Below, piece after piece: positions 1 through 10,039 of a DNA stretch of 64,000 nucleotides. A model generated the notes under the pieces. It made no database searches. It saw only the letters and a program-made list of their open reading frames with translations, and was not told the origin of the DNA. Source of the stretch: Drosophila miranda (Eukaryota > Arthropoda > Insecta > Diptera > Drosophilidae); contig NC_046673.1 of the NCBI RefSeq assembly GCF_003369915.1, positions 11,330,001-11,394,000 on the forward strand, in the 5' to 3' direction. The position numbers were made by a program, and so were the translations under genes. Position 1 is the first letter of the stretch. Each line of letters opens with the position of its first letter.

Positions 1-239
1 ATCCTGTAACTTTTCACACTCCCTTGATAGCTAAAGGTGGTATTTCATTTGACAGGTGCAACAGCGGATCACTGCTAGCCTTCACGGTATATTTATACCA
101 TCGCCATGGAATCGTAAGAGACGAATAATAGGAGTACCCGTTTGGTTGCCTGCCATAGCAACTGAGATTATTGTGTATGCTATTACTATTAATATTGTCA
201 TACCACTAGTCAGACGAAAACAATTCATAGGACGGGACC
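1..239 (+). repeat. Unit A: diverged copy of the Pam16-like gene 5' flank
   Basis: This stretch leads directly into the truncated Pam16-like copy at 240 and is nearly identical to 11,959-12,197 in unit C. By eye it also aligns, with many gaps, to the DNA just upstream of the intact gene at 16,138: the sequence around 150-185 resembles 16,050-16,085, including a shared CTGAGA core. The duplication therefore seems to include upstream DNA and not only a transcript. The unit is cut by the window edge. A long open frame runs through it into the gene copy, but it starts without an ATG and I do not regard it as a gene. Confidence 0.55.
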
Positions 240-371
240 ATGGCCCGATACCTATCGAGGACCGTTCTCTTGGGGGCCCAGTGGATTGGCAAAGCGTTTG
301 TATCGATCAGGAGATCAAGAAGTGGGAGGCCCAGACCGTATCGCAGGCCCAGTCAGGACATGCATAAATGA
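240..371 (+). pseudogene. Unit A truncated Pam16/Tim16-like copy (43-residue frame)
   Basis: The first 60 bases match the start of the intact gene at 16,138 and the rest matches its last 65 bases; about 260 bases in between, coding for the J-like core, are missing. The junction lies inside a short CGT-type microhomology around 299-303. From the original ATG the frame keeps about 20 N-terminal residues (MARYLSRTVLLGAQWIGKAF), the membrane/import part of Pam16, then shifts into a basic Arg/Ser/Pro-rich tail and stops at 371. The original C-terminal frame survives only out of frame with the ATG. It cannot act as a normal Pam16. Whether it is expressed is unknown; units B and C encode the same 43 residues. 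Confidence 0.75.
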
Positions 372-695
372 TTGGGGGTCTACTCTTGTTATGTCAATTC
401 TGCTTGTTTTGAACAACGTGGGCAAATTCTAAGCCTCGCACTAAGAAACGATTCACAAAAGCTTTCCTTTCGCCCATGTATTTCCCTAATGTGAATTGCT
501 AAGCCCGGTGCTAACAGAACACGTTGTCAAAAAATTTGATTGCTGTAGTAGGCCATGCTCGGTTCAAAACCAGTCGTAGTACAAGTAAAAGTATACGAGC
601 TATTGAAAAAATCAAACAATTCAGTATCGTTTCGGGCTCCATAGGGGCAACATCTCCTAAAAAAACTTAGTTTCGGTTATAAAAATAACAAAATT
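372..695 (+). repeat. Unit A: copy of the Pam16-like gene 3' flank
   Basis: The sequence after the stop matches 16,585-16,730 behind the intact gene (shared blocks such as AAGCCTCGCACTAA and AAAGCTTTCCTTTCGCCC), and weaker matches continue towards about 17,045. Compared with units B and C, unit A lacks 80 bases after position 515, between two short AG-ending sequences. No gene is seen here. Confidence 0.6.
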
Positions 696-1263
696 TTTGT
701 GTTAAAAATAAAATTTTTTTGTTGAAACGCAGAGAGAGCTTGTCGAAAAGTTCAATATTTTTTAATAAATTGTCATCGGATGTGCTTGTGTATGAATACT
801 TGTTGTTTTGTCGCTGCACCACTAAAATAACAGCCGGTTTCGAAGACGCGCTGATTAGAAGTTGTTGCTCTTTTTGCGAAGTTATCAATGGAATGCGGCA
901 AATAGGTTTTGGCTCAATGTGTGCATATAGTGCCCGTTCACATGACAATGCAAGCTCGGTAATGCAGTAGTATTTTGATTCTGCAAGTAGCTCAGCTATT
1001 TCTTTGTTAGTTTCGGGTAATGGGACACTGCCATCGCGCAAGAAGTTGAGTATGATTCCAAAATGGTTTCCACAGCGATCTATTAGTATCCAACCTTCTG
1101 AATCAGTTAGCACCTCCATGCGACCACTAAAGATAGCGCTTAGCATTGTATCATTATGCTTCGTCAGTGTTCCGATTGTAGTATAATATAAGCGACCACC
1201 AACATTCAGCTTGACATACTGAGACGAATGCCCTTTTAACAGCACTTTCTGATCACCGGACAT
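667..1263 (-). pseudogene. BACURD/KCTD-type BTB protein fragment, unit A
   Basis: The minus-strand frame from the ATG at 1,263 encodes 198 residues. The start ([11 protein letters not shown]) and the BTB/T1 domain ([48 protein letters not shown]) are those of BACURD proteins, Cullin-3 adaptors for small GTPases; the likely source is a CG10465-type gene. The post-BTB region up to a conserved [17 protein letters not shown] block is present. Homology then stops and about 19 unrelated residues are read from A/T-rich flank, so roughly the last third of the usual protein is missing. The fragment, with about 60 bases of apparent 5' leader, lies between 22-bp direct repeats at 696-717 and 1,327-1,348. 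It is 3'-truncated; an intact BTB domain could still be made if transcribed. Confidence 0.8.
696..717. repeat. 22-bp direct repeat left of BACURD insert, unit A
   Basis: A 22-base A/T-rich direct repeat starting TTTGTGTTAAAA. Its partner is at 1,327-1,348 with one mismatch. Unit B has a single copy at 9,286-9,307 with no insert, so the pair looks like a target-site duplication. Confidence 0.75.
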
Positions 1264-1326
1264 GGCTTCAGACTGCTTGGCATGAAGCACAAATAGGTGG
1301 CTACTTTCTGCAGGTGCCAAAATCAC

Positions 1327-1348
1327 TTTGTGTTAAAATTAAAATTTT
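1327..1348. repeat. 22-bp direct repeat right of BACURD insert, unit A
   Basis: Partner of 696-717, differing at one base. Confidence 0.75.
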
Positions 1349-2085
1349 CCTAAAATTGAAAATGTGAAAAAAACCAGAAGAGCACTTACACAAATCGGCA
1401 GTTAAGGCTAATGGCAGACATTCTTAGACTTCGATATAGTGAGTGTTAAACAGCAGTGCTTCCGTCGTAGGCCAGTTTCGTTCCTCAATGCTGTTCGTTC
1501 TTCTTCTAGTCAGCCAAGACACATACACGCACAATGTCATGCGACACAACGCGTTGCAACGCTGCTAGGAAAGCCCTGTAAACTGATGTGACGCTCTCCG
1601 TTGGATGGAACTACATTGGCAACACTGGCACACTCTTATTTCGATATTTGGAATGATGGCATCTTCTACTTCTACGAATCACAAGGCGACAACTCTACTT
1701 AAACTGGCGAACAATCCTCTACTCTGGTACACAGCCATCCTTGACGGACAGCGTACAGCTTTTGACGGGGTAAGTTGAAGCCGTGGCAAATAGTGGATGC
1801 ACCGCGAACTAATTTATCATTCCCCTTCACAGCTTTCCTAGGTTTTTATATCGTTAACATCCAAGAGGTTACTTCACGCAAATATTCACGCACTACACAT
1901 TCACAATCTCTCGTTAAAAAACTCTGGGCTGATGGCGAGGCAGTTGGCATGGCGAACGCACATTTTAATGTTTAATTCTAGCATATTAATAAATATATTG
2001 AAAGAATTGACAATTGCTTTAATTAACCTTGAATTGAATTGAACGGGTGGCTTTGGTTGCGAAAATTTGACAAATTGGGTGTTTT
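1349..2085 (+). other. Unit A: unrecognised block with intron-like segment
   Basis: Present in all three units and unlike anything I recognise. An ATG at 1,653 opens a 39-codon frame (MMASSTSTNHKATTLLKLAN...) that runs to 1,769. There a canonical donor (GTAAGT) begins a 63-base stretch ending in TTCACAG at 1,832, the size and form of a typical Drosophila short intron. Splicing joins the frame to L-S-stop; without splicing it ends V-S-stop. A second open frame to 1,975 lies beyond but is not in phase with the first. It may be a leftover pair of exons of an unidentified gene or of a non-coding transcript. Confidence 0.4.
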
Positions 2086-2925
2086 TATACCCGATACTCA
2101 AAATGAGTATTGGGGTATATTAGATTTGTGGTAAAAGTTGATGTGATTGAACGTCCAGAAGGAATCGTTTCCGACCCCATAAAGTATATATATTCTTTAT
2201 CAGCATCAATAGCCGAGTCGATTGAGCCATGTCTGTCTGTCCGTCTGTCCGTCCGTCCGTCCGTCCGTCCGTCTGTCCGTCCCCTTCAGCGCCTAGTGCT
2301 CAAAGACTATAAGAGCTAGAGCAACGATGTTTTGGATCCAGACTTCTGTGATATGTCACTGCTACAAAAATATTTTAAAACTTCGCCCCGCCCACTTCCG
2401 CCCCCACAGAAAACGAAAATCTGTGGCATCCACTTTTTTAAAGATACGATAAAACCAAAAACGCAGAATCGTAGAGAATGACCATATCTTTTAGACTGCA
2501 GAATCTGAATTGGATCGTATTATTATTATAGCCAGCATCAAGAAAACAATTTCATTTTTTCTCGCCCTGCCTCTCTCTAACACACACGTAGCATAGCCGG
2601 CTTTGCTTAGAGTAAAACATTAGCGCCTAGATCTCAAAGACTATAAAAGCTAGAGCAACCATATTTGGTATCCATACTCCTAAGATATCGAACCGAGACG
2701 AGTTTGTTTCAAAATTTCGCCACACCCCCTTCCACCACCGCAAAGGACGAAAATCTGGGGATATTCACAAATCTCAGAGACTATTAACGCTAGAGTAACC
2801 AAATTTGGTATTCTCACTCCTGTTAGATCTCACTATAAAACGTATATCTCAAAATATCGCCCCACCCCCTTCCGCCCCCACAAAGGACGAAAATCTGTTG
2901 CATCCACAATATTGAGGATACGAGA
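2086..2925 (+). mobile_element. DINE-1/INE-1-like non-autonomous Helitron, unit A
   Basis: It begins with the typical hairpin TATACCCGATACTC...GAGTATTGGGGTATA (2,086-2,119). Next come the family's conserved AGGAATCGTTTCCGACCCCAT stretch, AAAGTATATATATTC, GCCGAGTCGATTGAGCCATG, and a GTCC/GTCT run (2,230-2,281). Behind it are degenerate 130-150-base repeats of the form AGACTATAAGAGCTAGAGCAAC ... CGCCC-rich ... GACGAAAATCTG. It has no coding capacity. Its 3' end is missing: the sequence turns into Mtch-like DNA near 2,925. Confidence 0.8.
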
Positions 2926-3530
2926 AAACCTTCATCGCCTGGTTGCCGGTCGCTTCGACATTAATGAAATTCTGGACATGGTGGCCCTTAATGGGCCGGA
3001 CCACATTGAGCCTGGAGAGGGCCCGCTGCAGAATAACAACAGGATAATCGAACAGGATGGACTCAATGACCTTTTGGAATTTTTCTGCACGGGGGTACTT
3101 TGGACTACGCTGATGCACCCGTTCCATCATGCCGGTGTATTGATGCAACTGGGCTTTGAACCTTTTCCTGCTGAGATTGTCCGGCTGGGATTGCTCGGAT
3201 CGCGCAGTCTTCTTCCTGGGGCGCAACACCTCATTGGGTCATCAGAGCGATGGATTCTTCGCCCTCTTTCGGGGTCTCAAGGCGAGCATCGCGGGAAATT
3301 TTACTTCCTACCTGATGGAGGCAGCTATGGCGGCGATGGGTCTGGAAACTCGCAAACTCACCCATACGACTGGGACTTCTGTGAAGGATGTCTCATGGAA
3401 CTTGCTAGTCAGAAGCATCCGCTTGACCTTGAATCTGGTCGTCACGCAGCCGTTTACTGTAGTCTTGACTCGCCAGATCGCCCAGTTTATAGGTTGCGAA
3501 AATGTCTACAAAACTATGGGCCAAACCATC
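2926..3530 (+). pseudogene. Mtch (mitochondrial carrier homologue) fragment, unit A
   Basis: Conceptual translation resembles Mtch/MTCH2, an outer-membrane mitochondrial carrier homologue. MHPFHHAGVLMQLGFEPFP is read from about 3,113; the frame must then shift by one near 3,170-3,240 to continue as SDGFFALFRGLKASIAGNF and later QPFTVVLTRQIAQFIGCENV. The upstream part from 2,926 is open but I cannot assign it firmly. The copy is cut at 3,530 by a BEL/Pao LTR, so the C-terminal part in unit B is absent. The shift and truncation make it a pseudogene. The uninterrupted kilobase of coding-like sequence in unit B hints at a retrocopy, but source introns cannot be checked here. Confidence 0.7.
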
Positions 3531-3803
3531 TGAAATTTTAGAATAGTTTTTCTAAATAAAGATACCGAAACAACTTGGGTGACTGCAATTTTGTATTTTA
3601 ATACGACGAAAAAAAGGAGTGCGTGCATATATTAAAACAATTTCTTCTGTGTCTACCTTACCTACGGTGGCAAAGCGGGGCGAATTCGCCAAGAGCGAGA
3701 GAGCGAGCTTTTATTGCGCTACCGCTTTGCCCTAGCCTAACTTAAACTAGACTTCATGAAATACTATCCTAATAACAATTATTATTATCCAAATGGCGCT
3801 ACA
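3531..3803 (-). repeat. BEL/Pao 3' LTR
   Basis: A 273-base segment that on the minus strand starts TGTAGCGCC and ends ATTTCA, giving the TG...CA ends of an LTR. A minus-strand AATAAA lies near 3,712. Its outer edge coincides with the break in the Mtch copy when compared with unit B (position 11,454). No second LTR is present, so the boundaries rest on the TG/CA ends and the unit comparison. Confidence 0.65.
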
Positions 3804-6800
3804 CCGGTCCCGCTGAAGGCCTGGAAGGCTTCAAACCATTGGCAGAAGCGCCAACTTGTGGATTGGCCTCCTGAACGTGGCTCCGCTGCTCGTCCTTAGG
3901 TCGACCACTCTGACCCTTCCGTCCTGCCCGGCGGTTGTTCCGACCACCCTTCCGAGGAGCCACTGTTGAGGGGCAGGTTGTCCTCGGCGACGATTACGAG
4001 GTCGCCTTCCTTTATGTTTGGCTCCTCCTGGTGCCACTTGCATCTTATTTGCAATCCCAGCACATACTCCCGGGACCATCACTGCCAGAACATTTGCCTG
4101 GCTGACGAGACAAGCCGCCATCGCTTTAAGCAGCTCAGACCCTCCTGGTCCGGGGTCCTGGGTGCTGGGGGTGCGATGAGCGGCCCGCCTGTCAGCAGGT
4201 GCCCGGGAGTCAGCGCGTCTCCGTCGCTTGGGTCTGGGCTTAGGGGTCCTAGCGGGCGCGAGTTACGTACCGCCTCGATCCCGACCAGCACGGTCTCCAG
4301 CTCCTCTGCGGTGAGGAGAGCGCTTCCGACTGCCCGTAGGAGTAGGCCCTTGGCAGACTTCACACCGGCCTCCCAAAGTCCGCCCATGTCCGGTGCTCGA
4401 GGCGGTATGAAGGCAAACTCGCACCCGCTTCTTGACGCAAATTCGCGTATCGCGTCCGCTTCCGCCTCTATCTTCCTCCGCAGTTCGCTGAAGTGGCGAC
4501 TTGCTCCGACGAAATTTGTCGCGTTGTCGCAGTTCACGCGTTGCGGACATCCTCGACGACCGACGAACCTTTGGAATGCCAACAAGAAGGAATTAGTCGT
4601 CAAATCGGAGACAATTTCTAAATGAACCGCCTTGGACGCAAAACAGACAAATAACGCTATGTAGGACTTATAAGGGGGCCTTCCACGAATTTTCAGAGTC
4701 GTATAGACTGGGCCACAAAAATCAACGCCACATACTGAAAATGGGCGGAGAGCACGGAGCCGGTCTGCGGGTAAGTTGCCCATCATTTGGGTCTGGAGTA
4801 GCGGCTTGCATTTAAAGCAACGAATACACGACCTAACTGTCGCCCTGCAGACCGCCTGAGCATTCACTATCCAAATGCGCTGTCTAAGGATACTCACGAG
4901 TGCTCGTGGGCCGGCATGAAAATTCGTTTGATGCAGATAGCGAACGTATGTCTGCACAAACTGCGAGCGTTTTGTCAATAACAAGGGAAACTTGGCATTA
5001 TATGACATAGGAGCGTTAACTAGTCGCCCCCCAACTCGCAACAACGAAAAAGAGCACCATGTCCCAGCCTCTTCATGGATGAAGGGATTCAAGCGCTGAA
5101 GACTGGGGCCTAACTTGGTGCCTTTACGAACCCTTTCAATATCTTCTTGAGACTCATTTTTCTGTGTTATTTCGACTATTTTTAGAAACGCCTCGTCGTA
5201 TTCTACGGATGACGGAATTTATCCAAAGTTGAGACTTTTGTCTTTGCATTTTCGGATGAAGCGGAACACGAAAACGAACACTCTTAGCAGTTTGAGGTGT
5301 GACGAGTATCCCTCGATTACATCCACTAAGTAATTTGGCTTGGCCGCGACGGTCAGTCCGACCGATTTCTTCCGACTTTCCATCTGTATCTCTTCTTCGG
5401 AAAGCTCGAAGTGTGGATTTCTGGGCCAGCTCTCTTCTTCAAACTTTAAGAACTCTGGTCCACCAAACCAGATCGACTGCACGATTTCCTCTACGTCACA
5501 ACCTCTCGAAACTATGTCTGCTGGGTTCTGTTTTGTTGGCACATGCCGCCACGTAGCTTCACTTGACCAATCTTGAATCTCCGCTACTCGGTTCGCAACG
5601 AATGTTGACAACGACGAAGGGTGGGATCTGATCCAATGAAGAGTAACTTCTGAATCTGACCAGAATATCATTTTATCAATTGGAACCTTGAGCAGTGATT
5701 TGATTCGCTGACAAAGGTCTGCTAGAAGGTGAGCGGCACATAACTCAAGCCTTGGGAGCGTTTTCGTCTTGAGTGGCGCTACTTTCGACTTTGCAGTCAA
5801 CAAGGAGACCTTGAAACCTTCTGCAGTCTTTCTACGGATATAGACGCAGGCTCCATAAGCTCTCATGGATGCGTCGGCAAAGGCATGTACTTGAATCGGT
5901 GACATGGGATCAGTATGCACAAATCGAGGTATGGTAATCTTCTCCAACTGACCCAAGGATTCTTTTAATAAGTTCCATGCTGTTTCCAAGTTCATTGGAA
6001 TTGACTCATCCCAATCTAGCTTGTTGAGCCAAAGCTCCTGCAGTAGGATCTTTCCCTTAATTACTAAAGGACTTAACAAGCCAAGGGGGTCAAACAGCTT
6101 TGATGTCACCGATAATATGTTCCGTTTTGTCGCTCGGAGACCCATAACTGACGTGTCAATTTGGAACTTAAAGACGTCTTCGTGTGGCAGCCACGATATT
6201 CCTAACGCCTTAGTTGACTCTGAGTCCGAGATCGTTATCGGTTTAACTGTGCTCTCGGATGCGGTGACCTCAGGTGAGTTCGAAAACCATTTAGTCAATT
6301 CAAACCCAGCAGTTTGAAGAACCTGAGCCACATCAGACTTAATTGTCTTTAACTCCTCCACGCAACCAGCACCAGTCAACATGTCATCGACATAGAAGTC
6401 GGAGTCAATAACTTCAGCAGCTTTAGGGAATGAGAGTTTTGCAGACTCACTCAACCTCTTCAAACACCGAATAGCCAAAAATGGGGCTGGTCCAGTCCCA
6501 TAAGTTACGGTGTTGAGCTGGTATATTCTCAAGGACTCAGACGGGTCTCTTCTCCACACTATGAGCTGGAATTGTCTATCCGCATCAGCGACCCAGACTT
6601 GGCGATACATCTTCTTGACATCGGCTGTCAAGGCGTACCTGTGTAGTCTGAATCGGAGCAATGTCGAATACAGCTCATCCTGTATCGTAGGACCGATCAT
6701 CAATATGTCGTTCAAGGCCACCTGAGAGGACGTTTTACAAGACGGATCGAAAACGACGCGGAGCTTGGTCAACGTGCTTTGAGGCCTCAACACACACTGA

Positions 6801-8743
6801 TGTGGAATGAAATAATGTGGAGTTTTGGGGATTGTGTTGTCTGTGGTAGACATGTGACCCAAGGAGAGGTACTCTTCCATGAACTCCAAGTACATTTTCT
6901 GCAACTCGGGGTCACGAGACAATCTTTTTTCAAGCGATAAAAACCGCCGTTTAGCCACTTCAAAGGAGTTGCCTAAGATACTGGGATCTGATTTGAACGG
7001 CAGTCTTACTTCAAACCGACCTGAAGGCACGACCTGAATAGTCCTTCTATAATGCTTTTCACATAACTTGTGTTCAGGAGATAAAGACTTTTTAGAAGAC
7101 GGCAATTCTTCCAGTGACCAAAACTTTTGTAATGTATTGTCGATGTGGATCACTGACTCTTCTCGACAACTCAAACAATTCCTAGCTTCTTGGGTGGCAG
7201 TCACCTTTGGAGTGTATCTGCCCGACACAATCCAGCCGAGAAGCGTTTTCTGCAGAGTTGGATAGTCAGGACCTTGTCGAATCTGACCAACAGATAAAAG
7301 TTCGAAAAATGTTTCTGCACCTATCAACATATCTATCTTCTGTGGCTTGAAGAAATATGGGTCTGCAAGTGGTAAGTTCTTCGGGATTTTCCAGTCACTC
7401 ACGTTAAGTGTCTGATCAGGGTGATACCCCGAAATGGACCTTAGAATCCAGAAATCAACCGAAAACTCACTACCAGTAATTCGCGACTTCACCACCGTGT
7501 GTATCTTTTTCTTGACTTGTGAATTGGATTCACCAATACCAAGCAAGTTGATACACGACTCCTCCCTACGGATCTGTAAGCGCTGTGCTAAGTCCTCAGT
7601 TATAAAATTGGTTTGAGACCCCGAGTCAAGCAGAGCTCGGGCCAAAACATGTTCACCATTATTTGTTCGGACGCTTACGATCGACGTAGCCAGAATAACT
7701 CTATCCATAGCTGTCGCATGGAGAGCATTCGAAGTGGAAGGTTGATTCTGATTGGGAGGAGGAGAAGAATTCTCTGGGGGTGATGGTAACGCTAGACTTT
7801 TATTCGCCACTGTGTACCTATGCAATGAGGTATGGTGTGAGCAGCCACACACTCGACACTTCTTAGCTTTGCATCGTACTACAGAGTGGCTTGGCTGCAG
7901 ACAATTGATGCACAAGGATGCAGTTTTTGCGAATTCGAACCTTTGCATTACTGCCAGCCGACCAAATGGACTGCAATCTGTCAACAAATGGCCTTTTGCA
8001 TTGCAGTAGCTGCATTGTTGGTTTTTGGTATTCGCGGTGGAACACGCGAATGAGCTCCGATTATGCGGCTTGCTTGGCACAGCTTTCTGCTCCTGCTTTG
8101 GTTTTTCCGAATTTTCGGCCGAAAGATGCTGATGTCTGCGATTAAGCAACTTTTCACAGTCCGTCCAAAGTGGCAGTTTGTCATAATCGAGCTGTTCTTC
8201 CCATTTCTCTTTGGTCACCGGATCGACTCTGCTCAAGACGAGATGAATAATCATCGCATTCGAGATCTTTTTATCATCGCCAATCGACAACAACGAACCA
8301 TATATGGATGAGACGGTATCGATAAAGTTCCTTAAGGACGATGCTGATTGCTGGGTCATTTTGGGAAGACTAAATAGGGCATCAATGTGATTTTTAAAGA
8401 TCAGACAATCATTATCGTAGACCCGTTTTAAGCTAGCCATTGCTTTCTCGTAGTTGGTCTCGGTTACTTGGAAAGCCCTAACTGTTCCCAACGCTTCACC
8501 GGAGAGACACGAAAGCAAATGGTTGAACTTTTCGATAATTGGAATGCTTTGGTCATTGTGAACTAGAGTCTCAAATAAACCTATGAAGTTTTTAAAGTCC
8601 GAAAAGTTGCCGCTGAACTGCGGCAGAGCTAACTTCGGAAGGCGAGCACGAGTTGGGCCACCATAAGCTGGTACTGCCGGTATTGTCTCATCAGCTGTCT
8701 TTAATGCGCAAATGAGAGACATTAATTTTGCCTTTGTGACATC
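3531..8743 (-). mobile_element. BEL/Pao LTR retrotransposon, 5'-truncated
   Basis: The element reads on the minus strand. Its 3' LTR (3,531-3,803) abuts the Mtch copy exactly. Inward lie the remains of one long gag-pol frame with domains in the BEL order: gag, zinc knuckles, aspartic protease, reverse transcriptase, RNase H, integrase, C-terminal domain. The 5' LTR, leader and gag start are missing: at about 8,743-8,749 gag passes directly into the unit B Pam16-like copy through a shared CGGGACC. The matching flank for a target-site duplication is also gone, so a deletion or unequal exchange followed the insertion. Confidence 0.9.
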
Positions 8744-8747
8744 GGGA
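3831..8747 (-). pseudogene. BEL/Pao gag-pol, broken
   Basis: From the first in-frame ATG at 8,722, an open stretch of 1,167 codons contains a DUF1759-type gag region (residues about 30-190), zinc knuckles (CSYCNAKGHLLTDC at 237-250 and a second cysteine cluster to about 300), an aspartic protease with DSG at 366-368, reverse transcriptase with YVDD at 777-780, and RNase H (FADAS near 950, WSDSEVTLHW near 1,021). A TAA at 5,219-5,221 interrupts it. The same frame continues from about 5,216 to 4,082 with the integrase zinc-binding region, catalytic core (DFCGP, DNATNF, GGLWEAG) and linker. A TGA at 4,079-4,081 and a frame change near 3,965 precede a C-terminal DUF5641-like part ending at 3,831. 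The coding upstream of 8,747 is deleted. It is dead as it stands. Confidence 0.88.
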
Positions 8748-8749
8748 CC

Positions 8750-8881
8750 ATGGCCCGATACCTATCGAGGACCGTTCTCTTGGGGGCCCAGTGGATTGGC
8801 AAGGCGTTTGTATCGATCAGGAGATCAAGAAGTGGGAGGCCCAGACCGTATCGCAGGCCCAGTCAGGACATGCATAAATGA
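8750..8881 (+). pseudogene. Unit B truncated Pam16/Tim16-like copy (43-residue frame)
   Basis: Same structure as the copy at 240-371: start of the gene joined to its last 65 bases, J-like core deleted, basic out-of-phase tail. The deduced 43 residues are identical to unit A, the one visible difference (AAG for AAA) being silent. Unlike units A and C, the Pam16-like 5' flank is absent, because BEL gag sequence lies immediately upstream, so any promoter carried by that flank is lost here. Confidence 0.75.
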
Positions 8882-9285
8882 TTGGGGGTCTACTCTTGTT
8901 ATGTCAATTCTGCTTGTTTTGAACAATGTGGGCAAATTCTAAGCCTCGCACTAAGAAACGATTCACAAAAGCTTTCCTTTCGCCCATGTATTTCCCTAAT
9001 GCGAATTGCTAAGCCCGGTGCTAACAGGTGTCGCAGAACGGAAATGTACTAGACTGTACAGTATCAGAGCTGCCGAAATCAAGCCATGACATTCAAATAC
9101 ACTCAAGAACACGTTGTCAAAAAATTTGATTGCTGTAGTAGGCCATGCTCGGTTCAAAACCAGTCGTAGTACAAGTGAAAGTATACGAGCTATTGAAAAA
9201 ATCAAACAATTCAGTATCGTTTCGGGCTCCATAGGGGCAACATCTCCTAAAAAAACTTAGTTTCGGTTATAAAAATAACAAAATT
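8882..9285 (+). repeat. Unit B: copy of the Pam16-like gene 3' flank
   Basis: Matches 372-695 and 12,330-12,733 and, more weakly, 16,585 to about 17,045 behind the intact gene. It keeps the 80 bases missing from unit A. No gene seen. Confidence 0.6.
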
Positions 9286-9307
9286 TTTGTGTTAAAAATA
9301 AAATTTT
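9286..9307. repeat. Empty site for the BACURD insert, unit B
   Basis: A single copy of the 22-base repeat that flanks the BACURD fragments in units A and C. The flanking sequence on both sides continues as in the other units, so this is either the pre-insertion state or a precise loss. Confidence 0.7.
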
Positions 9308-10039
9308 CGTAAAAATGAAAATGTGAAAAAAACCAGAAGAGCACTTACACAAATCGGCAGTTAGGGCTAATGGCAGACATTCTTAGACTTCGATATAGTG
9401 AGTGTTAAACAGCAGTGCTTCCGTCGTAGGCCAGTTTCGTTCCTCAATGCTCTTCGTTCTTCTTCTAGTCAGCCAAGACACATACACGCACAATGCGACA
9501 CAACGCGTTGCAACGCTGCTAGGAAAGCCCTGTAAACTGATGTGACGCTCTCCGTTGGATGGAACAACATTGGCAACACTGGCACACTCTTATTTCGATA
9601 TTTGGAATGATGGCATCTTCTACTTCTACGAATCACAAGGCGACAACTCTACTTAAACTGGCGAACAATCCTCTACTCTGGTACACAGCCATCCTTGACG
9701 GACAGCGTACAGCTTTTGACGGGGTAAGTTGAAGCCGTGGCAAATAGTGGATGCACCGCGAACTAATTTATCATTCCCCTTCACAGCTTTCCTAGGTTTT
9801 TATATCGTTAACATCCAAGAGGTTACTTCACGCAAATATTCACGCACTACACATTCACAATCTCTCGTTAAAAAACTCTGGGCTGATGGCGATGCAGTTG
9901 GCATGGCGAACGCACATTTTAATGTTTAATTCTAGCATATTAATAAATATATTGAAAGAATTGACAATTGTTTTAATTAACCTTGAATTGAATTCAACGG
10001 GTGGCTTTGGTTGCGAAAATTTGACAAATTGGGTGTTTT
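9308..10039 (+). other. Unit B: unrecognised block with intron-like segment
   Basis: Near-identical to 1,349-2,085: the ATG is at about 9,607, the GTAAGT donor near 9,724 and the TTCACAG acceptor near 9,786. The deduced short frame is unchanged. The second open frame to 9,929 differs from unit A by one residue. Function unknown. Confidence 0.4.

Noticed and set aside
56..367. 103-codon plus-strand frame, repeated at 12,014-12,325
   Set aside because: It starts without an ATG, runs through the Pam16-like 5' flank and reads only the C-terminal part of Pam16 in phase. It is a by-product of the internal deletion.
2110..2319. Frame with a VRPSVRPSV-type tail, also at 14,147-14,353
   Set aside because: Produced by the GTCC/GTCT run and conserved head of DINE-1, which is non-coding.
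2849..3229. Minus-strand 126-codon frame, repeated at 10,775-11,155
   Set aside because: Antisense shadow of the Mtch copy running into DINE-1; no protein family recognised.
3966..4625. Plus-strand 219-codon frame
   Set aside because: Antisense to the BEL/Pao integrase region.
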